Source of the DNA: an uncultured Dorea sp.
GTDB lineage: Bacteria; Bacillota; Clostridia; Lachnospirales; Lachnospiraceae
Length of the DNA stretch: 16,628 nt
NCBI GenBank assembly: GCA_910579925.1
Contig: CAJTVY010000059.1
Span: 1 to 16,628 of the forward strand
Direction: 5' to 3'
Shown here one piece after another: positions 1 to 6,099 of this stretch (positions are counted from its first letter, which is position 1; each line of letters starts with the position of its first letter). The notes under the pieces were generated by a model, which had not been told where the DNA came from, made no database searches, and was given only the letters and a program-made list of their open reading frames with translations. The position numbers were made by a program, and so were the translations under genes.

Positions 1-78
1 TTTCCCTGTAGCAGAATCAATATTTAATTCTAATTACATTATAGACTTTACAAATTTCGTTTTCATGAGTATTAACAC

Positions 79-107
79 TTGACAATGTTTTCGAATTGTT
101 TTAATAT
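79..107 (+). promoter_or_regulatory. Promoter of the metNIQ leader
   Basis: TTGACA at 79-84 and TAATAT at 102-107 are 17 bases apart, a near-consensus sigma-A promoter. TATACT at 105-110 overlaps as an alternative -10 with a long spacer. Transcription should begin near 114, about 38 bases before the leader ORF and about 290 before metN, so the operon has a long leader. Confidence 0.8.
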
Positions 108-151
108 ACTAGAGTATTAGGAAGAAGTAAAGTTGGGAAGGAGAATCGGAT

Positions 152-247
152 ATGAAGACGACATTTCATCAGAATATGAATCAGAATATGATGATGACAG
201 GCTGTGTTGATCTGTGCATGATGTGCATGATGAACATGGCTTATTAG
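152..247 (+). CDS. Met/Cys-rich leader peptide (31 codons) upstream of metNIQ
   Basis: A small ORF starts at ATG 152, nine bases after a strong ribosome site (GGGAAGGAG, 135-143), and stops at TAG 245-247. Ten of its 31 residues are Met (1, 9, 13-15, 23, 24, 26, 27, 29) and three are Cys (18, 22, 25); it ends CMMCMMNMAY. It lies between a good promoter and a terminator-like hairpin, just ahead of the methionine importer genes. By analogy with trp/his/leu leader peptides, I infer that it senses methionyl-tRNA supply: a ribosome slowed at Met codons 218-238 would favour read-through into metN. The composition and placement are seen in the sequence; the regulatory role is inferred. The main alternative is a small metal-binding Met/Cys peptide. 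I do not recognise a named family. Confidence 0.7.
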   Translation: MKTTFHQNMNQNMMMTGCVDLCMMCMMNMAY

Positions 248-261
248 TGTATGCGTCTGAT

Positions 262-317
262 TATCTGATTTTTTAACATACTATTGGTTTATCTGGGTAG
301 AGTGTAAGGAACAGGTG
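262..317 (+). promoter_or_regulatory. Candidate antiterminator pairing in the metN leader
   Basis: Bases 262-279 can pair with 302-317: about 16 pairs with several G-U pairs and bulges at A268 and A276. The 3' side of this pairing is the 5' arm of the terminator at 306-336, so the two folds exclude each other. A further short pairing of 245-253 (from the leader stop codon onward) with 277-283 could block the antiterminator. These pairings were drawn by eye; no folding energy was computed. Confidence 0.4.
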
Positions 318-345
318 CGGCGTGTACTTGTTCCTTTTCTGTTGT
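306..345 (+). terminator. Intrinsic terminator / attenuator before metN
   Basis: Bases 306-318 pair with 324-336 (13 pairs, two of them G-U) around a five-base loop, followed by a T-rich stretch (TTTTCTGTTGTCT from 335). The hairpin lies between the leader ORF and metN, with no other gene end nearby to terminate, which points to conditional termination of the metNIQ transcript. Confidence 0.7.
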
Positions 346-401
346 CTAAAAGGAGAGAACACTGAAAGAAAAGAGAAGGAGAAACAGAGAGGAGAAGAGA
401 G

Positions 402-1433
402 ATGGTACAGATTGAAGTCAGGCATCTTTCGAAGACATTTACTTCAAAAGATGTGAAGGTCAATGCCTTGAAGGACATTAACCTTGAGATTAAGCAGGGA
501 GACATCTACGGGATTATCGGGATGTCGGGAGCCGGCAAAAGTACGCTGGTACGTTGTCTGAATTATCTGGAGAAGCCGACTGCGGGTGAGGTCTGGGTGG
601 ACGGTAAGGAACTTGGAGGGATGACGGAGAAAGAACTTCTGAAGCAGAGGAAAGATATTGCCATGATTTTCCAGCATTTTAATCTGTTAATGCAGAAAAA
701 TGTGGTGGATAACGTAAGTTTTCCGCTTCTGATCCAGGGAGTCAAGAAGAAGGAGGCCCGTAAGCGCGCCGAAGAGTTATTGGATGTTGTAGGACTTAAG
801 GAGAAGGAACTGGCATATCCTGCACAGCTATCCGGCGGGCAGAAACAGCGGGTTGCCATTGCGAGGGCGCTGGCTTCGGATCCCAGGATTCTTCTCTGCG
901 ACGAGGCCACCAGTGCGCTGGATCCGCAGACTACGGCAGCGATCCTGGAACTTCTGAAAGATATTAACAATCGGTATGGAATTACGATTGTCATTATAAC
1001 CCATCAGATGTCGGTAATCCGTAAGATCTGCAGCCGTGTGGCGATCATGTCATCGGGGGAGATTAAGGAACATGGGCGGGTGGATGAGATTTTCAGCCAT
1101 CCGAAGACCAGGGAGGCAAGAGAACTGATTCTGAAGGATGCAGACAGCGAGGAAACGGTGAATCTGGCAAAGCCGCAGGACAGGCTGATGGAAGCGAAGA
1201 AGATACGGATTGTGTTCTCAGAGAATTCGTCTTTTGAGCCGGTGATCGCCAATATGATTCTAAAGACGGGCAGGCCTGTGAATATCTTGAAGGCAGATAC
1301 AAAGAATGTGGGCGGAATTGCCAAGGGGGAGATGATTCTGGGGCTGCCGGACGACTGGAAACTACAGGAGGAGATTGAGGATTATTTGAAGGACCGGGGA
1401 CTGGAGATTGAGGAGGTGACAGGAGATGTTTAG
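402..1433 (+). CDS. metN: Methionine ABC transporter, ATP-binding protein MetN
   Basis: ATPase subunit of the MetNIQ importer; ATP hydrolysis at the inner face of the membrane drives uptake of methionine and related compounds. The 343-residue length is normal for the family. Visible motifs are Walker A (GMSGAGKST, residues 40-48), Q-loop Gln91, ABC signature LSGGQKQR (143-150), Walker B ILLCDE (163-168) followed by ATSALDP, and H-loop His201. The C-terminal part, about residues 265-343, matches the NIL/ACT-like domain that in known MetN proteins binds methionine and inhibits transport. The start is ATG 402 with AGGAG at 390-394. The gene overlaps metI by 8 bases, so the two are probably translationally coupled. 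Expression probably depends on the upstream Met-rich leader and terminator. Confidence 0.96.
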   Translation: MVQIEVRHLSKTFTSKDVKVNALKDINLEIKQGDIYGIIGMSGAGKSTLVRCLNYLEKPTAGEVWVDGKELGGMTEKELLKQRKDIAMIFQHFNLLMQKNVVDNVSFPLLIQGVKKKEARKRAEELLDVVGLKEKELAYPAQLSGGQKQRVAIARALASDPRILLCDEATSALDPQTTAAILELLKDINNRYGITIVIITHQMSVIRKICSRVAIMSSGEIKEHGRVDEIFSHPKTREARELILKDADSEETVNLAKPQDRLMEAKKIRIVFSENSSFEPVIANMILKTGRPVNILKADTKNVGGIAKGEMILGLPDDWKLQEEIEDYLKDRGLEIEEVTGDV

Positions 1434-2085
1434 TAATGAAGTGTTACAGATGCTGGTCAAGGGAATCGGAGAGACCTTGTATATGACGCTGGCTTCTACG
1501 CTGTTTGGCTATCTGTTCGGGCTTCCCATGGGAATATTGCTGACCATATCGGATAAAGAGGGAATCCGGCCTAATGCATTCCTTTATAAGATTATGGATG
1601 TGATTGCCAATATTGTACGGAGTGTACCTTTTCTGATTCTGTTGATTGTGCTGATTCCATTTACAAGGTTCATCGTGGGGAAGAGTTATGGTTCTACGGC
1701 CACCATCGTACCCCTTGTGGTTGCGGCGGTTCCTTACATAGCGCGTATGGTAGAGTCGTCTCTGCGGGAAGTGGATGCAGGAGTGATTGAGGCGGCGAGG
1801 TCCATGGGGGCTTCCACATTTACGATTGTTACAAAGGTTCTGCTGGTGGAGGCAAGAACTTCTCTGATTGTGGGAGTTACGATTACGTTAGGTACAATCC
1901 TTGGGTATTCCGCAATGGCCGGAACCGTTGGCGGCGGAGGGCTTGGAGATATTGCGATTCGTTATGGGTATTACCGGTACGAGGCGGGGATTATGGCGGT
2001 TACGGTTATACTGCTGATCCTGCTGGTGCAGATATTCCAGACAGTAGGCATGAAGCTGTCGGTTCATCTGGATAAACGAAAGTAG
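1426..2085 (+). CDS. metI: Methionine ABC transporter, permease MetI
   Basis: Membrane-spanning subunit of the MetNIQ importer, 219 residues, the usual size. It has about five hydrophobic segments and a cytoplasmic coupling loop with the EAA motif (EAARSMGAS, residues 122-130) that contacts MetN. The Gly-rich stretch GTVGGGGLGDIAIRYGY near residues 166-182 is typical of D/L-methionine permeases. The start ATG 1426 lies inside the end of metN (8-base overlap) and has AGGAGG at 1411-1416. It is the second gene of the metNIQ operon. Confidence 0.95.
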   Translation: MFSNEVLQMLVKGIGETLYMTLASTLFGYLFGLPMGILLTISDKEGIRPNAFLYKIMDVIANIVRSVPFLILLIVLIPFTRFIVGKSYGSTATIVPLVVAAVPYIARMVESSLREVDAGVIEAARSMGASTFTIVTKVLLVEARTSLIVGVTITLGTILGYSAMAGTVGGGGLGDIAIRYGYYRYEAGIMAVTVILLILLVQIFQTVGMKLSVHLDKRK

Positions 2086-2152
2086 CTGGCTGGTTCCGGG
2101 AAGAAGGGTTCCGGGTGGTTGCAAATATATATGAAAATGGAGGAAATGTATC

Positions 2153-3016
2153 ATGAAGAAAAGAGTATTAACAGTTTTGCTGGCGGGTGTTCTGGCGGTT
2201 GCGGCATTGACAGGATGCGGTGCTTCCGATGGCGGTTCTGATTCGGGTTCGTCCGGTTCTGACAGCGGTTCTTCTTCTGGATCTAAGACGATTAAGGTTG
2301 CGGCGTCTGCAACGCCGCATGCAGAGATTCTGGAGGAAGCGGCAGGTCTTCTGGAAAAAGAAGGATATCAGTTAGAAGTAACCGTATTCAATGATTATGT
2401 TCAACCAAACGAAGTGGTGGAGAGCGGCGATTTTGATGCGAATTATTTCCAGCACATTCCGTATCTTGACAGTTTCAATGAAGAGAAGGGTACCCATCTG
2501 GTGAATGCAGGGGGAATCCATTACGAGCCGTTCGGGATCTATCCGGGAACGAAGAAGAGCCTGGACGAACTGGAAGAAGGGGATACCATTGCCGTACCTA
2601 ACGACACAACCAATGAAGCGAGGGCGCTTCTGCTTCTCCAGGATAATGGCGTGATTAAGTTGAAAGAGGGAGCGGGCCTGAATGCAACGGTAAATGATAT
2701 CGAAGAGAATGCAAAGAATGTGAAGATTGAGGAGCTGGAAGCCGCACAGGTATCCAGAGTTGTAGACGAGGTCGCTTTTGTGGTACTGAACGGAAATTAT
2801 GCGTTAGAAGCAGGGTTTTCAGTGAAGAAGGATGCGATTGCTTATGAGGAATCGGACTCTGAGGCGGCTAAGACTTATGTGAATGTGATTGCCGTGAAAG
2901 AGGGCAATGGAGAGAGTGAGGCGGTTGAGGCGTTGGTTGAGGCGCTGAAGTCTGACGATATCAAGAAATTTATTGATGAGAAGTATGACGGAGCTGTGAT
3001 TGCTTTTGAGGAATAA
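2153..3016 (+). CDS. metQ: Methionine-binding lipoprotein MetQ (NlpA family)
   Basis: Extracytoplasmic substrate-binding protein that delivers methionine to MetI. The 287-residue product begins with a lipoprotein signal peptide (KKR, a hydrophobic stretch, lipobox LTGC with Cys22 as the acylated residue). A Ser/Gly/Asp-rich linker follows to about residue 45 and tethers the domain to the membrane. The mature part carries NlpA/MetQ features: the VAASATPHAEILE start, the YFQHIPYLD segment, and the VDEVAFVVLNGNYALEAG segment that in known MetQ proteins contributes to the ligand pocket. The start ATG 2153 has GGAGG at 2139-2143. The 67-base gap after metI holds a direct repeat of GGTTCCGGG (2092-2100 and 2107-2115). 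A strong hairpin follows the gene, making it the last in the operon. Confidence 0.95.
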   Translation: MKKRVLTVLLAGVLAVAALTGCGASDGGSDSGSSGSDSGSSSGSKTIKVAASATPHAEILEEAAGLLEKEGYQLEVTVFNDYVQPNEVVESGDFDANYFQHIPYLDSFNEEKGTHLVNAGGIHYEPFGIYPGTKKSLDELEEGDTIAVPNDTTNEARALLLLQDNGVIKLKEGAGLNATVNDIEENAKNVKIEELEAAQVSRVVDEVAFVVLNGNYALEAGFSVKKDAIAYEESDSEAAKTYVNVIAVKEGNGESEAVEALVEALKSDDIKKFIDEKYDGAVIAFEE

Positions 3017-3033
3017 GAACTGCCGTCATAGAA

Positions 3034-3070
3034 AACAGGAGCTGCGGGAGATTTCCCGGCAGCTCCTGTT
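3034..3070. terminator. Bidirectional terminator between metQ and the ATPase/TOPRIM cassette
   Basis: A GC-rich hairpin has AACAGGAGCTGC (3034-3045) pairing with GCAGCTCCTGTT (3059-3070) and further GGGA/TCCC pairs inside. The plus-strand tail is only moderately T-rich, whereas the minus-strand product continues TTTTCTAT, so it should also end transcription of the convergent minus-strand genes. Confidence 0.75.
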
Positions 3071-3078
3071 ATGTAATA

Positions 3079-3894
3079 CTATTCTTCCATTACTAACCTG
3101 AAATTATATTCTGCGATAAAATAAATACAAGTATTTAACACCCAAATAAATCCTGTTATACTATCTTTACTTGCTAAATTCTGCACTTTTAATATTTCAG
3201 TTAGATCCAGTCTTTCAAAATATTCTTTATACTTGTTCTCTGGAATCTGATATTGCCCGTACTGAATTCTATTAGCTTTAGAAATATTGTGATATATAAC
3301 CTGTTTAAATACACTTTTTATATACTTCCAATACGATAAATTCCTATGTGCATATCCCTGCTTTGTAATCCAGTCTATTAACTGATATTTTACAGTCGGT
3401 AAAAGATACTCTGCAACCGCTTCTTGTAAAGCATTATCAATCACAGTTTCCATGTTGCTTACTGAAGAGATTTCTAAAATTTCATTACAACACTTTTTCC
3501 TTTTTTTCACATCACTTACTCCAAAATTTTTTTCAAGCAAATGATCTATTTTATGTGGAAAATCAACCTTTGGGCCGAGTACTGTTTCTTGATTTACTAA
3601 TTTTTTATATTTCTTTCCTGGTTGCAATGATACTGGAATCTTCCGTTCGGCAAAATCATCGTCCGGCAATTGACGCAAATGCTGATATGACTCTATCATA
3701 GGATAATTAATATACAACCTTCCCATGTCGGCAGCATCAACAAAGCATTTTTGCCTTCTTACTAATTACAAAAGGCAAATCAATACAGGAAAACACTTAA
3801 AAATCAACCAGAATAACTTATTTTTTTCATGATGCCCTTCAACGATTAGCAAGTTTTGGCTTCGTTTTCTTACCTCGCCTCGGTAACTATTCAT
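3079..3894 (-). pseudogene. Broken TOPRIM-like partner gene of an ATPase/TOPRIM pair
   Basis: One reading frame runs from ATG 3894 to 3079, interrupted by TAA at 3766-3768. The first 42 codons contain LLIVEGHHEK, which fits the first catalytic Glu motif of a TOPRIM/DUF4435-like fold. After the TAA and 13 non-conserved-looking codons, the text resumes as FVDAADMGRLYINYPMIES and reads on to the end of a 215-residue C-terminal part (from ATG 3726). The DxD-containing strand that should lie between these parts is absent, so I infer an internal deletion at about 3745-3785. The start overlaps the ATPase stop by 8 bases (ATGAATAG), as in a coupled operon. Without the metal-binding centre the product is probably inactive. 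The exact family is uncertain; OLD-, Gabija- and PARIS-type systems pair an ATPase with a TOPRIM protein. Confidence 0.65.
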
Positions 3895-5044
3895 ATCGAT
3901 CAAACTCCCCGCTAATGTACATTTTTTCAAGATTGTGTCCTTCTCGCAACTCTCTTTCTGTTGCATTACAAAGTGCAGTCAATGAACCCTCTCTTGATAA
4001 AATAAATAAACAATCTGGTCGCAGCAATCGGTTTGATATCAAATTAGTATTATGAGAAGTCATAATAATCTGACATTTAGGATATCTTTTCTTAAAAAAG
4101 TTTATCACGTTCTCTGCCATTTCATAATGATAAAATGCGTCAAATTCATCTAAATATATAAAAGACGGAGCCTAGCTTTTAGGAATTAATCGCCTATATA
4201 AATCAACTAACGCTAAAGTTCCACTGGAGGCGGTTTCATAAAACGGCACTAATTTCTTATGTCCAAAATATAACTCTTTCTGACCGTCTGGTAATTTTTT
4301 TAATATCAATCTGCACTCGATACCCATGCCATTAAGAAAATCTTCTAAATCTGTTAATCTGTTTGAATCTTCCAGCAACTCATAAAAACTATCATTCATT
4401 CTTCTTGGAATTCTTGAGATTCCATTTCCGACTGTAATCATAAGCATTCTCTGGGCATAATTAGCTAATTTAATTAGAATAGAATCAATGCTTAATGCAA
4501 CATTACTTATCAACCATCTTAAAAATGGTAACCTAGGCTCTTGAAATTCTTCATCATCACTAATATCTACTGATTGCAAATATCTATCTATACTAGCTGT
4601 CTCAGCCTTTATATAATCAAGATTCTTAAAATCAAATTTATTATTTTCAAAATCACAGCTAAAAATAGTTTTTCCGTCAATGAGCAATTCTTCATCCCTA
4701 AGTTCTTGATTCGAAAATCGAGCATAGCGATATACTAATTCATTATTTTCAAACTTGAATTCATATGAAAAAGTCGCTGCTTCGTCTGCCGAATCCGCAT
4801 TAAGAAATATTCCTGTATCAACATAGCGCCGCCCGCCAAACATAGTTGTATATATATCAGTCAGCGCCTTTCCCAAATTTGTTTTTCCTGACGCATTTCT
4901 GCCATAAATCAACATTTTGCTAATAGTCCCATCAGTGATACAATCTGTACTAAACTGATATCCTGCAGTATTTTTAAAATCTATAGATATTTCATCTTTA
5001 AAATTTTTGTAATTCTTCAATGTAAATTTCTTTAACATTTTCAT
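3887..5044 (-). pseudogene. AAA/ABC-type ATPase gene interrupted by an in-frame TAG
   Basis: The start is ATG 5044, preceded by an AGGAAAGG-like ribosome site. Codons 1-290 give an SMC/OLD-like ATPase front half with Walker A GRNASGKT (residues 48-55) and a signature-like SSGT near residue 272. Codon 291 is TAG (4172-4174). The same frame continues without any shift: 17 codons that include Walker B FIYLDEFDAF, then 77 more with the TSHNTN His-switch motif, ending at TAG 3887-3889. The full length would be about 385 residues, about normal for AAA15/AAA21 ATPases. The stop separates the signature from Walker B, so the 290-residue product would lack ATPase activity. A nonsense mutation is the simplest reading; suppression or a base-call error is possible. 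Composition is much more A+T-rich than the flanks, suggesting transfer. Confidence 0.7.
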
Positions 5045-5151
5045 GCCAACCTTTCCTACCGATTATTTGAACACGAAACGATACCTTAATGGACGAAGGC
5101 CACCCGCCCCGTCAGGGGAATGCTTTACGGTGTGCCCTTGGATATGATTAC

Positions 5152-5180
5152 AGTATAACCATCTTTTTAATTTCCTACAA
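5152..5180 (-). promoter_or_regulatory. Probable promoter of the ATPase/TOPRIM cassette
   Basis: On the minus strand TTGTAG (5175-5180) is followed after 17 bases by TATACT (5152-5157). The -10 is good and the -35 weak. Transcription would start near 5145, leaving a leader of about 100 bases. A perfect 12-bp dyad sits immediately upstream of the -35. Confidence 0.45.
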
Positions 5181-5181
5181 T

Positions 5182-5210
5182 AACTTTCCGTAATTTTTTT
5201 ACGGAAAGTT
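5182..5210. repeat. Perfect 12-bp inverted repeat upstream of the ATPase promoter
   Basis: AACTTTCCGTAA (5182-5193) and TTACGGAAAGTT (5199-5210) are exact reverse complements around five T bases. There is no T tract directly after either arm, so it is not a standard terminator; a T6 run on the plus strand starts about nine bases later. The position just upstream of the -35 suits an operator. The stop codon of a small minus-strand ORF lies within it. Confidence 0.6.
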
Positions 5211-5294
5211 CACAGTGTTTTTTATCGTATTCCATACCTCTGCTATATTTCCGAGATTTCTGTCATGCAGCCGCATCAAATCTTTCTTTCGCAT
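5199..5294 (-). CDS. Possible small ORF or gene remnant (31 codons), doubtful
   Basis: ATG 5294 to TAA 5199-5201 encodes a 31-residue peptide beginning MRKKDLMRLHDRN and rich in Lys, Arg and Asn, which reads like a helical N-terminus. There is no ribosome site: the ATG follows the T tract of the GNAT terminator. It may be a remnant of a gene lost at this junction, or chance. The rest of the gene-free stretch 5045-5348 holds the ATPase promoter, the dyad, and a GC-rich patch (5095-5150, including CCCCGTCAGGGG) that I do not recognise. Confidence 0.2.
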   Translation of the reverse strand: MRKKDLMRLHDRNLGNIAEVWNTIKNTVNFP

Positions 5295-5295
5295 G

Positions 5296-5331
5296 AAAAA
5301 GGGCATCCACCTAATAAAAGATGAAATGCCC
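5296..5331 (-). terminator. Intrinsic terminator of the GNAT gene
   Basis: On the minus strand GGGCAT (5326-5331) pairs with ATGCCC (5301-5306). The stem is extended by TCATC/GGTGG pairs across one bulge, and TTTTTC (5295-5300) follows directly. It lies 18 bases beyond the GNAT stop codon. Confidence 0.8.
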
Positions 5332-5348
5332 GATGGCTTTACGCTATC

Positions 5349-5882
5349 TTAGATTATTAAATATTCTAGCTGGCAGTCAAAGGGCTCTGCCTCTACATGC
5401 TGCCGGTTATACTCCTGTGCTTCCACACATCCCATCGACCGGTAGAAAGCCTGGGTCTCTACGGCTGAATGGGCCGAAATATACAGTTTTTTTGCGCCAT
5501 GCGCCTTCGCCCATCTGCCGGCCTTAAGAAAAAGCGCTTTTCCAATGCCATTACCGCGCAGATCCGCAGATACATGCAGGCTTGTGAGGTCAAGATATTT
5601 TTCCGTATTACCAAATAGAGAGGATTCAACGGAAACAAAGCCTTTTAGTGCGTTGTCTAAAAAGAAGCCATAGACCAGACCGCCTGTGGAAGCTGTATGT
5701 TTCAGACAGGTAACTAAAATCTGGTAGTCCTCTTCTGACCAGTCGTCAATAAAAGGATCGTCTCGGATTACCCAGGTTTCCCCTTCTTTCCGCCAGCATT
5801 TTCCAACCTTCTGGCGGCGGATGAATTGCCGAAATAGATCCCGGCAGATATCATTTTCGCTCAATGTACGATACTCTGACAT
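5349..5882 (-). CDS. GNAT-family N-acetyltransferase
   Basis: A 177-residue protein with the GNAT fold, expected to transfer an acetyl group from acetyl-CoA to an amine; the substrate cannot be read from the sequence. The acetyl-CoA-binding motif A is seen as LRGNGIGKALF (residues 108-118, R-x-x-G-x-G type), preceded by a strand LDLTSLHVSADL. Motif B follows with HSAVETQAFYRSMGC, in which Tyr147 is the usual position of the general acid. Length is normal for a single-domain GNAT. The start ATG 5882 has GAGGA eight bases upstream. The gene is monocistronic, with its own promoter and terminator, and its composition matches the housekeeping genes rather than the adjacent A+T-rich cassette. Confidence 0.85.
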   Translation of the reverse strand: MSEYRTLSENDICRDLFRQFIRRQKVGKCWRKEGETWVIRDDPFIDDWSEEDYQILVTCLKHTASTGGLVYGFFLDNALKGFVSVESSLFGNTEKYLDLTSLHVSADLRGNGIGKALFLKAGRWAKAHGAKKLYISAHSAVETQAFYRSMGCVEAQEYNRQHVEAEPFDCQLEYLII

Positions 5883-5915
5883 TTTTATAGTCCTCTTTCT
5901 TTACTTTTTCAGACT

Positions 5916-5946
5916 ATTATACTAGAGGGCTTTGCGGGATGCAAAG
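5916..5946 (-). promoter_or_regulatory. GNAT promoter with overlapping dyad
   Basis: On the minus strand TTGCAT (5939-5944) and TATAAT (5916-5921) are separated by 17 bases, a strong match. The inverted repeat CTTTGC (5930-5935) / GCAAAG (5941-5946) with a five-base spacer covers the -35, where a repressor could bind. The promoter call is firm; the operator call is weak. Confidence 0.7.
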
Positions 5947-6031
5947 TATTTCTTTTCATTTTGCCGGTGCGCAACCTCAAGTTTACATGAATTTCCTTAA
6001 AAGCAACATGAAATTTATAGATTTAACATGG

Positions 6032-6051
6032 GGAATATTATAAGATATTCC
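6032..6051 (+). promoter_or_regulatory. Dyad in the leader/promoter region of the XRE gene
   Basis: GGAATAT (6032-6038) and ATATTCC (6045-6051) form a perfect 7-bp dyad with a six-base spacer. It contains -10-like TATTAT (6036-6041), with a weak TTTATA-type -35 at 6014-6019. It lies about 50 bases before a helix-turn-helix gene, so autoregulation is plausible. The rest of 5947-6099 shows no other feature. Confidence 0.4.
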
Positions 6052-6099
6052 TAACCTTTGACGCGTAAAGGAAATTCAGAGAAAGATAAGGTGAAACAT

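Noticed and set aside
110..345. SAM riboswitch or T-box in the metN leader
   Set aside because: No S-box core layout and no T-box specifier/TGGN motif was recognised; the leader is instead occupied by a translated-looking ORF and a single terminator hairpin. A covariance scan would be the formal test.
2092..2115. Regulatory element between metI and metQ
   Set aside because: Only a short direct repeat (GGTTCCGGG twice, 15-base period) with an imperfect weak stem; not enough to call a function.
3887..4120. A separate 77-codon gene beginning at ATG 4120
   Set aside because: It is in the same frame as the upstream ATPase and carries that protein's C-terminal His-switch motif; it is the tail of the interrupted gene.
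6058..6099. Upstream TTG start for the XRE gene
   Set aside because: No ribosome site precedes TTG 6058, and the added residues are not part of a helix-turn-helix domain; ATG 6100 has AAGGTGA in place.
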